Below, in pieces: positions 55,658-64,000 of a stretch of DNA of 64,000 nt. Position numbers and translations under genes: made by a program. Under the pieces are notes generated by a model that had not been told where the DNA came from, ran no database searches, and worked only from the letters and a program-made list of their open reading frames with translations. Within the stretch, counting starts at the first letter, position 1, and each line of letters begins with the position of its first letter. Source of the DNA: Phragmites australis (Eukaryota > Streptophyta > Magnoliopsida > Poales > Poaceae); the NCBI RefSeq assembly GCF_958298935.1, contig NC_084934.1, forward strand, positions 126,501 through 190,500. The letters run 5' to 3'.

Positions 55658-55999
55658 TCAATAGTTTGGAAAAAAGACTCTCTGGGACAACCAATCAACA
55701 TGATCATCAACATCAACCCTAGGTACGGGTGGTGCAGCCCCCGGTGGAGATCATGGAGATTGATCTCCCCAGGGGCGGTGTGATGCAGTGGAAGCTAGAA
55801 CCGAAATCTATCTGATATCATTAAAGCGAGAGAAATTGTCATAATGCAATAGATGTATTGCTTGAGCCTCGAGAACAAATTATATAGAGTACAAGGCTTG
55901 GAAGGCAAGAAGTCTCTCCTAGAGATCATGCAGGTATCATGGGATTACAAATCCTAAATTACCAAATACAAAGATATGCAATTATACTCTAGCAAATCA

Positions 56000-57760
56000 T
56001 TATCTAGCCCATTATTATATCTCCATCCATGCTTCCCAAATATCTCCATGGCAATAACCTCCGTAGAGTGGCACACCGCATGGATCTCCTTCGTGACCTA
56101 TTAATGCCGCAACAATGCCTAGAAATGAAACCAGTATGTCCTCTGAAAATAGCCTGCATAAAAATACTTTGTTCTGCTTTGTCAAATACCATATCATTTC
56201 GACAGAGCCATAGACTAAACTAGAGCAGCCGCCTCAACAAATATTTTATTTTCTGGTTTTATCCTAGTCCCATGAGCCAGTCCCCAAACATGTGCGAAGT
56301 ATTATAAGGTGTGAATAGTCCAGTAATTATTTGGACTATCCTCCAAAGTGATTTAGCAAAGTAGCAATCGACAAAGAGAAGTTGAATGGTCTCATTGTCA
56401 TTACAAAAAGAAATATTCGTGGCTTCCTTTGATGAGGAACCATAAGAAGATTTTAATTTTCATAGGCAACTTAAGCTTCCACACATTCTTATTGGGAAAA
56501 AGGGTATTCGGGTTCATCATGTAACTATACATGAAAAGGACTGTAAATTGTCCATTTCGATGTAGGTCCCAAGTATATGTATCCCTTTCATGTGATAATT
56601 GTATTTGAGACACTCTTGATACTAGATCTTGCCATGCTGTGAGTTTATCCCCCCACAAAAACCCTTCTAAAAAGAAATATGAAGAGGGTCACTACTCAAA
56701 ACCTCAGCAACTGTGGAATGCTTTTTTGAACTATTTTAACAGATTGGGGTACTGTGCACTCAAGGGGTTGTTTCCTAACCAAGTGTCTTCCCATAATTTT
56801 ATCTGGGATCCATCTCTAATATGAAAGGATCCCAATTTAAGGAAAGAATTCTTAACTTTTAACATACATCTCCAAAAATGAGAGTCGCCATGCATGTTTC
56901 ATCTCTACCTGTTTACAGTGTTTTGTTCCTCAAGTATTTGTTTATGAACAAGTTTTGTCATACACCACTCATTCAATAGTCTGAATAACTATTTACCGAG
57001 TAGGCACTTGTTCTTAATTTCAAGGTATGGAATGCCAAATATTCCACTTAGCCAGTCTGTATTTCCTCTTGTGAAAAACAGTTGCGTTCACTGGTCTTCA
57101 AATGCCTTGGCCTCCCTATAACAAACAATTCGCTTTTGTGAATAATCTTTAGACCAGATAGTTGCTCTAATAACTTTATTTTTTTAGCTTGTTCTATATC
57201 ATGATACATGAAGATGATGGTGTTATCTACGTATTGCAAAATTGATAAACCATTATCTACTAGGTGGAGATCACTCCTCTAATCTGTCTATCCTCTTTGA
57301 TCCTATTATCAGTATAGTTAGCGAGAATATCTGTCACTATATTAAATAAAATAGGTGAGAGGGGGTCGCTCTGACACAGCCCTTATTTGTCTGGAAATAG
57401 CAGCCAATTTCATCATTGACTTTAGTGACAAAGTTTTTGATCCATATCGGTGAAAACATTTTCATCCTCAGGGTTTGTTGCAAAAAAGGACTACTTCACT
57501 TTATCATATGTCTTCTCAAAGTTATTTTTTTAATATTACTCCATTTTACTTTTTAGCGTGCATGCATCTCGTGTATGTTTCACGAAGGATGACCAAACCT
57601 TCCATAATGATTCATCCTGGCGTAAAAGGGTGTTTGTAAGGGACGCACCACCTTACCAGCTACCCCATTGATAGATAGAGGTAATTGACTAACTAAGACT
57701 GATATACTGAGATCCATCCATTGCTATCGTCCGTGATGAATCAGTAACATGCTTTCATAA
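56000..57760 (-). mobile_element. LINE reverse-transcriptase relic
   Basis: Minus-strand pieces are 57239-57048 (QYVDNTIIFMYHDIEQAKK, SGLKIIHKSELFVIGRP) and 56658-56401 (SRVSQIQLSHERDTYTWDL, then KLKLPMKIKIFLWFLIKG). They are the catalytic Y(A/V)DD region and the zinc-binding C-terminal domain of plant L1-type elements. The second catalytic Asp is Asn (YVDN) and frames are broken, so it is dead. The short-LTR element at 53293-55994 lies at its left edge. Confidence 0.75.
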
Positions 57761-58969
57761 ACATATGGCAGTTATTCCTAGGAAGCAAAGAGTTATTTAG
57801 AAGTGATCGATATACTTTTTTCTTGGGAGAAGGTTTATTGTAGCCGGGTGTTTGTCCCCCTCCAACACCTGAATTTTTTTTCTCTTTCTCCCTCTTCACC
57901 TTCTTCTCCAACTCTGACGAGATCTGACTCCATTCCCTCCATCTGTGGCGAGATCTGACCTCATCTCCTCCATCTCCAATGAGCTCAGGCGAGGGCGATG
58001 GGTTAGGGTTTCGGGAGAGAGGGTTAGGTCCCAGGGCTTCACCGTGCCCCTGGGCTTAGAGGGAAGCTGGGGCCGGTGGTTGGACAGGCTGTGATAGTGA
58101 TGCGACGGTGGCGCCGCCGGAGCCACGGGCAGCAGGAGGGGCGACTCAACGACAGCCTATCAGAGATGAGTTTGCGTTGTGGGGGGCGGCGATCGTGGAT
58201 CCGGGAGCAGGAGAGTGGGGCAGGAGTGACACACGGTGAAAGCTCACTGTCGATGGAGGAGAAATCTGGAGGAGGAAGAAGAACAGCTAGCAGTTTGATG
58301 TGGATATGACGGCCAAAAAATCTGGGTGCTCGGAGGAGCAGAAATGCTCGGTACGTGTCGTATGGACAGACCCTTTTCTTAGACAATGAGAATGACCAGC
58401 TGGATGCATGCAATTCAAGAAAGTTCATCCACATGTATGATACTATATACAAGGTCATCAGGGGTTGACATTGCATCTACACACACAGTAACAAGCTAGC
58501 TAGCAGTGAATAATTAAGTGAGCAGCTATAATAAAGACGTGTTTGTTAATGATTGGTAAATGACGAGAATTTGGATGGAAGATTGGACAAGGAAATTAAA
58601 TTGCATTTTAATTTCTGGACCCTAGCTAGTATATATACATCGTTTGGCAGGAGTGAGAAATCGTAGGGTGTTGTTTGTAGCTCAAGAGACATATATACTA
58701 CTACCCTCCATTTGGGTTTAAAATGGTGAGATTTGAATCCAAAAATTCTCGTTCCCAATTCCACCACTAACGAAACAAGGCTGTAAGTTCCAAGGGTAAG
58801 GGGCTACAATTTTGGGGGGAAATTTTCAGTTACTTGCCTAGCTACTTTTTCGGAAGTACACTTTGCAACTTCTTCGATAAACCTTACTATTTAAACCCCT
58901 TAAGTTTGAACGGTGCAAATCTTAATCACCTACACTGCAGGCAATAGAGGCATGGATGTAAGCTCCTAA
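57761..58969. other. Unassigned; GC-rich patch of possible captured sequence
   Basis: 57880-58310 is GC-rich with frames on both strands (minus 58476-58039 and 58126-57896; plus 58076-58309), Pro/Ser- or Arg/Gly-rich, resembling a 5' UTR plus first exon of a plant gene, but without a domain I recognise. The rest is AT-rich. Confidence 0.3.
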
Positions 58970-59271
58970 GGCCCTGTTTGTTTCAGCTGTAGATTGTGAA
59001 AAGCAGCTTATAGATTGTGGATTGTAAAAAGCTGGATTGTAAAATCTGGATTGTAAAAAGCTGGATTGTGGATTGTTAGAATCTGGTGGAAAGCAGATTG
59101 CTGGATTGTTACAATCTGTGTGTTGGATTGTAACAATCCAGCTTTTCCAACCAGCTGTTTGTTTCAGCTTTTGGATTGTGATCAGAATCCAGCTTTTATA
59201 ATCCAACTGTTTGTTTCAGCTTTTAGATTTTAATCACAATCCAGATTTTATAATTCGAAACAAACAGGGCC
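58970..59271. mobile_element. Tourist-like MITE (TAA duplication)
   Basis: Ends GGCCCTGTTTGTTTC and GAAACAAACAGGGCC, flanked by TAA (58967-58969; 59272-59274). The interior has several TTTGTTTCAGCTTTTGGATT and GGATTGTAACAATCC copies, suggesting internal duplication of the terminal segment. Confidence 0.88.
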
Positions 59272-59274
59272 TAA

Positions 59275-59671
59275 ATATTGTGCACTTCGGGGGTTGGGAA
59301 TGAGATCAGCTAGCCCGCATGCATGCATCTATCTCTGTATGAACATTATATGCATAACACAACAACTAGAATAATGCAAACTATGAGGGTCCCTATCTGT
59401 ACGCATCTTGCATGTGATTGCACAGCTACAGCGCTGGAATCGAAACAAGCTACAATTCCAACTGTCTGTTGTGCATGCATGCATGATTAGTATGATGGCC
59501 TATAAATCGATCTTGCTTAATTACGTACTAGGAAAGCATGTTAAATCAAATCAAGCTAGGATCAACGCAAGTATAGTCGAAGAATCTAACTAGACATCAG
59601 GAGATCCATTGCACATTGTGAGACTTTTCATAGCTAGTACCGTACTAGTTGAGCAAGCTAGCCAGTTTAAT
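59275..59671. other. Spacer with GCATGCAT repeats
   Basis: No gene; short frames only. Confidence 0.4.
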
Positions 59672-60486
59672 TACTATAAAAACTATTTTTTTATACTCAT
59701 GGTGTCTTTCCATGTATGGGTCATATGCCTAACCGTTTGAACGATTTTTAGAGATGAGCAATATAAGAAGTTGTCTGTGTAAAAATTATTTTCACATTCG
59801 GTTCATATAAGGAACCATTTATGGTAATATTCATTTTTAGATGTGGGTTTTTATATGAACCGCATGTAGAAATAGAAGGCCATTTTCAGAAACGATTCAT
59901 ATAAGGAATTGCCTCTAAAAATAGATGAAAAGTAATCTTAAAAACTTCATAATTTTTCATACGAATTCGGATGGAGACACACTCTATATGAAAATTGTAG
60001 CTCTCAACGAGACTTACAACTTTGTAGTTGAAAACTTTTTCTTTGAAGTCATTAAATGCCCAAATAATTGTTTAAAGTTTCAGATAGAAGATATCAAAAG
60101 GAATATATATGATATTATGATCAGTAGTAGTTATGTAGTGGGATGTTGAGGAGGGTTTGCTCGAACTGAGAGGTTTCGAGTACGAGTGCTAAGAACCGCA
60201 TGCGTGCATATTTTGCACGAAAAAACTTGTCGCTTGTGACTTGTGACGTCGCGACCGCGTGGGTGCTTGGCCGGTCTAAAAATCATTTTTTTTAGCCAAA
60301 AAATGTCGATTCGGAAATCGATTATCACAGACAATCCACTTAAGGAACCGCATGTGAAAATCAGTTTCCACAGACGGTCTCTTTTGCGGTTGTGGAAATC
60401 GTCTATTTTCACAGGTCTTTGATCACAGATGAGTGCGCTTGTGAAAATGGGTTAACATCCGTCACTGAAAATAGTTTTTTATAGTG
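59672..60486. mobile_element. Small CACTA-type non-autonomous element
   Basis: The right end reversed reads CACTATAAAAAACTATTTT; the left end reads TACTATAAAAACTATTTTT (first base changed). Subterminal motifs such as GTTCATATAAGGAAC and TTTTCACAGACGG recur on both sides. The inside lacks transposase; a 74-codon frame (59925-60149) is unrecognised. No clear 3-bp duplication. Confidence 0.62.
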
Positions 60487-61025
60487 TTTCTCTAGGCGAG
60501 AGGAAGGGAATGACTCCTTCTAAGAAAATAAGGCGTAATGTATACAAACATTATTATTCATTTTAGATGGATGACAAAGATCATATCATTTGGGAGGATG
60601 CAAGAACCAGAGAATACTACACAACATATGGGATTGTATCAGTTTCGACACAATTAACCTTCCTAACAAACAAATACAACCTCCTGTTTGTGCCATTTGT
60701 AGAAGTGTCAGCACATGGAACACCTATCTTTTTCCTTATGCATTACTTAGAGATGAAGCTGCTTCAACTTTCAAATTGGTATTCAAGTAATTATCACAGA
60801 TTAAGACAGTACAATGAAAAAAACAATAAAAGAAGTATTCCCGAATACAAGGCACATGAACTGCTTTTCATCATCAAAAGTACAGCTATGTCCTTAAAAT
60901 ATTATTGGTTTCATTAATATACACGCAAAGTAACATGTCCTAAATGATACTAATTCGGACCAAAGGTAATTAAGAAAGATTCCGATATTGTCCAAGCATA
61001 CAATAACTACTAATATACTACCTCT
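60487..61025. other. Spacer with one unrecognised 116-codon frame
   Basis: 60567-60917 (+) begins MDDKDHIIWEDARTREY, which recalls the start of plant Myb/SANT-like transposon-derived proteins. The rest does not support that, and I would not call it a gene. Confidence 0.3.
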
Positions 61026-63058
61026 CACTACTATATAAATGATTTAGTGGGACACCTCAGAACAAACCGTAACGTCTATAGAGCCATCAGTGCAAAGATT
61101 ACTATAGAAGACCCCAAAATAAAACCGTCTGATAAAATGACGAGAAACAGTCCTAACTTGGTGGGACATTTTATCACAGAAGGTTCTCAATTGGAACCGT
61201 CTGTACTAGTAATGTAGACAGCTCCTATTTTGAACCGTCTGTACTAAAGCCAATAGTATAGATGGTTCTAAACTAGAATCGCTGCCTATACTAATAATAA
61301 TAGTACAAGTGGTTTTAAATATGAACTGTCTATATTATTATTATTTATATAGACGGTTCTTAGTACAGACGACTCTAGTTTAGAACCATCTGTAATATTG
61401 GCTATATCATCTCCTACCTCCTGCTCGAGCTTGTTTGAAACAAAACAGATGAGCTCCTCTTTGTATTGTGTGTAGTTGTTTGAGGTAGAGGCCAATAATT
61501 TTGATCAAAATATTGCTAGATTTTGGTGGAAACTTGAAGATTCATTGGCATTTGTTACTTCAAGTTGAGCATTATGTTTAGATGATCGAGACTTGGTTTG
61601 GAGAACTAGCTAGGTCTAGATCTAGATATTTTTCATGATGATATAGAATTGTTCTCGGTATTAGATGATGTAGATGATCTAGATGTATTTGAATTTGATG
61701 TTGAGAGATCAACTATATTAGATCTAGATGTAGATCTAGATTTTTTTCATGGTGATCTAAAATTAATTGTTCTAGGTATATATGATGCTCAAATATATAT
61801 TTAGGTTTAATTATGTGTTACGATAAATGGTTACATGTAATATAGTGTTCTAGATAAGTTTAGGTTTTTATTACATGGATTTTTGTATATAAATATAAAA
61901 CTATCAATAATTTATTGATAGTTTTATATTTATATACCAAAATCCATGTATAAAAAACCTAAATTTATCTAGAACAATTAAATACTACATAGTATTTAAT
62001 GATAAGTTTTTAATTAATGTTAGCCCTTATTTTTAGATATACATGTATATAATGTGTAATGATAATCATTAATTATTTTTTTAATTAATTTCTCATTTCT
62101 ATTTTAGCTTTCTTCACTACATATATATAAATTTTCTACAAATATGCTCGACATGGATGTGATCATGTTTATTCAAAAAGGGCTCATCCATTTCATACTT
62201 GGGTAGATCATAAAGGAAATCAGTGAATTTTATGATCTCGAAAACTTTGTAGCTCAATGACTTGCTGAGCAGATCAAGGCCAAGTTTGTAATCTTAACAA
62301 AAGCTGATCGGTTTAATATGTTAAAATGTCAATCTATTGATTTATTATACCTTTCTGGTTGATGATATAGAAAATGAAGAAAATGAACTCATTATTTCCT
62401 TTTAGTTCAATGTGCGCTAAAGCTTATTTGCTGGTTTATTTATTGTCAGCATTTGTTGAATGAAGAATGAAAAATGCATTGCTTTGCTTTGAATATAGAT
62501 CTGATGCAAAATCTGAATTGAATGAAGATTCAAGAGTAAAGATCTGATACAAGAGCAAAATCTGATTTGTTGGTTTATGTATTGTCAGGCTTGTGTATGA
62601 CTTGATCAGAATTGCGATATATTTGTCAGGCTTGTGTTTGACTTGATCCGATACTTGGCAAGGTGTAACTATGAATTGTGATATAGTTCTATTGTTAGGC
62701 TTATGTATGACTTGATCTGTTGTGAATAAAGTTTGAATATGTTGTTGTATGATTTGACCACTATAAATTCAATATTGTATATGAATGTACATATGGTTTT
62801 CTGTATAGAACCGTCTGTACAAATGAACATACAAACGACTTCAGTTTGGAGTTGTCTGAACTAATCTAATAGCACAGATGGCTCTAAATTGGAGCCGTTT
62901 GTACTAATATAATAACGCAAATGGTTCTAGTGTAGAGCCGTCTGTACAATGTACAGATAGTTCAAGATCCGTTGTACAGACCCTTTGATACAAACGGTTC
63001 GAAAAAGTATCCTACGCGAGGTTTCTAAATCATCTGTACAAAGATTTTTTTAGTAGTG
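61026..63058. mobile_element. CACTA-type non-autonomous element
   Basis: Begins CACTACTATATAAATGATTTAG and ends, reversed, CACTACTAAAAAAATC. Both subterminal parts (61080-61400 and 62800-63040) are arrays of GAACCGTCTGTACTA/TAGTACAGACGGTTC in alternating orientation, the likely transposase binding sites. The interior is AT-rich and non-coding and includes the hairpin at 61847-61975. Flanks TCT and CCT are an imperfect 3-bp duplication. Confidence 0.75.
61847..61975. repeat. 64-bp near-perfect inverted repeat, almost no loop
   Basis: The arms 61847-61910 and 61911-61975 pair over their full length with about four mismatches. The outer ends read GTTCTAGATAA and its complement; the centre is AATAATTTATT. 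Such a structure would extrude as a cruciform or, if transcribed, fold into a long hairpin RNA. Confidence 0.9.
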
Positions 63059-63649
63059 CCTGATCCTAAATAAAAGTCCGTTTAGGTTTGTCCTAAGTCA
63101 AATCTTGCATAACGTTGACCATTAATAGCTAAAAATCATATAAATTGATAATAAAAGGTTGATGTTACTAGATTTATTATAAAAATACTTCATAATATAT
63201 AACTAGTTCTATTTAAAATAATATACTTTTATAGATATTATTACTATCATATTAGACATCATGTCGATGTCAACTTATATTTGAGGTCAGAGGAAGTAAG
63301 AGTTTTAGAGAAAGCTTAAGGATCCCCATTCACCCTCAAGACAGTGAGCATGTGAACCTTTGCGTGAAGGGACCAAGATAAGCATGCACGCATATGCTTA
63401 AAGTGGTTGGTGGGACTGTGGTTGGAGTCGGACCTGGTCGAGTTCAGCTACATATCGAGCGTAGTCGACGAGTACCGTGACCTCAGTTGAGGCCTGCTCT
63501 TAATTTGGAGAAAATTCCTTATTTATTATTAAAAGATAAATTAATTATCTATTTTTATCTCATGAAATAAACTTACTTATTTGCCACTATTTTTAATTTT
63601 CATCACATCCTCATCATATCGTCTATTTTATCCATAGAAAAGACACATT
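63059..63649. other. AT-rich spacer
   Basis: No frame or repeat recognised. Confidence 0.4.
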
Positions 63650-64000
63650 TGCCTTGGGGACACAGGAACCAGGAGTCCCCGAGTCCCGAGGCCAGATCAG
63701 CAGTTTGCCACGTGGCGCTCTCCCGCGGGATCACCTCCGCAAGGTACGAGAAGACTAAGTCCCGGGAGAGGGTGCTCGGGGCCATGAACAGTGGTCCCCG
63801 AGTACCCGAGTTCCCCGATGACCCGAGAAGACCAAGTGCTAGGAAAAGAGTGCTCAGGGCTGTGAATAGTGGCCCTCGAACACTCAAGTCTCCCGACGAC
63901 CAGAAAAGCCAAGTACCGGGAAGGGGGTGCTCGGGGCTGCAAACAGTGGCCCCCGAGCACCCTAGGACCTAAGGGAAGTCGGTTCCGGGAGAGAGTGCTC
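63650..64000 (+). mobile_element. LTR of the gypsy-like family, cut by the window edge
   Basis: From about 63660 the sequence follows the solo LTR at 1266 closely (GACACAGGAACCAGGAGTCC, CCACGTGGCG, GTCCCGGGAGAGGGTGCTCG), including the start of the GTGCTCGGGGC repeat array. The first bases (TGCCTTGGGG) differ from TGTTGG, so the start is approximate. Whether it is solo or the 5' LTR of a full element cannot be seen. Confidence 0.8.

Larger units (their letters stand above)
53293..55994 (-). mobile_element. Short-LTR retrotransposon (TRIM/LARD-like)
   Basis: Flanked by the 5-bp duplication AATCA (53288-53292; 55995-55999). On the minus strand it begins TGCTAGAGTATAATTG. Terminal direct repeats are 55837-55994 (158 bp) and 53293-53761 (same sequence plus an inserted MITE), sharing CTTGAGCCTCGAG, TACAAGGCTT, AAGAAGTCTCTCCTAGAGAT and GGATTACAAATCCTAAA. 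A TGATATCAGATAG string on the minus strand near 55810-55822 resembles the TGGTATCAGAGC primer site, though it is 16 bases from the LTR. The interior has only unrecognised frames, so it is non-autonomous. Confidence 0.7.

Noticed and set aside
1..64000. tRNA, rRNA or snoRNA genes
   Set aside because: I looked for the conserved tRNA A and B box strings and rRNA blocks while reading and saw none that fold convincingly. A covariance-model scan would be decisive.

Overview
The window is nuclear DNA of a flowering plant, almost certainly a grass (Poaceae). The evidence is an intronless pentatricopeptide-repeat gene with a steep 5'-to-3' GC decline, a MATH-BTB (BPM) gene with GT-AG introns, and a dense nest of CACTA, Mutator-like, Harbinger/Tourist-like, LINE and LTR elements. 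I see no sign of bacterial, organellar or viral DNA. No species can be named from the sequence alone.

Only two host genes look intact. One is a P-class PPR protein of 762 aa (3505-5793, +). The other is a 395-aa MATH-BTB protein (exons between 28283 and 23251, -). Three host loci are relics. A LONESOME HIGHWAY-type bHLH factor (9814-13068, +) keeps most exon borders but carries frameshifts, a stop codon and a lost splice donor. A sterol C4-methyl oxidase (SMO1-like) is split into blocks at 28799-29083 and 36014-36263 with about 7 kb of transposon sequence between them. A short apyrase-like fragment lies at 37800-38100.

Region by region: 1-856 is the end of a CACTA element; 1266-2711 is a solo LTR (target duplication ACAGC); 3.5-5.8 kb is the PPR gene; 7.65-8.5 kb is a fold-back MITE followed by a tandem array; 9.8-13.1 kb is the bHLH pseudogene; 13771-23206 is a complete but dead Mutator-like element (9-bp target duplication, 8 of 9 matching) with transposase, plant-mobile-domain and GRF-like zinc-finger relics, and a 2.08-kb solo LTR (GTCAT duplication) nested in its right terminus. 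The Mutator-like element sits 36 bp beyond the stop codon of the BPM gene, so it lies in or just after that gene's 3' UTR. 28.8-36.3 kb is the split sterol-oxidase relic holding LTR, LINE and Harbinger insertions. 37-42 kb holds the apyrase fragment and CACTA-type sequence.

42140-51080 is the most striking object: a complete, young LTR retrotransposon (5-bp duplication ACCAC; LTRs differ by about eight substitutions that I counted by eye). It keeps only the N-terminal part of gag and no pol. Antisense to its own transcription it carries an open, one-intron gene for a 1,045-aa protein with its own TATA-like box. Its LTRs contain a 73-bp tandem repeat centred on a CACGTG G-box palindrome, five copies in the 5' LTR and seven in the 3' LTR. 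Related LTRs lie at 1.3 kb and at the right edge (63650-64000). 53.3-56 kb is a small LTR element in minus orientation carrying two MITEs, and 56-57.8 kb is a LINE relic. 59-63 kb holds a Tourist-like MITE and two CACTA-type elements, one with a near-perfect 64-bp hairpin. All family assignments come from motif recognition, without database searches.
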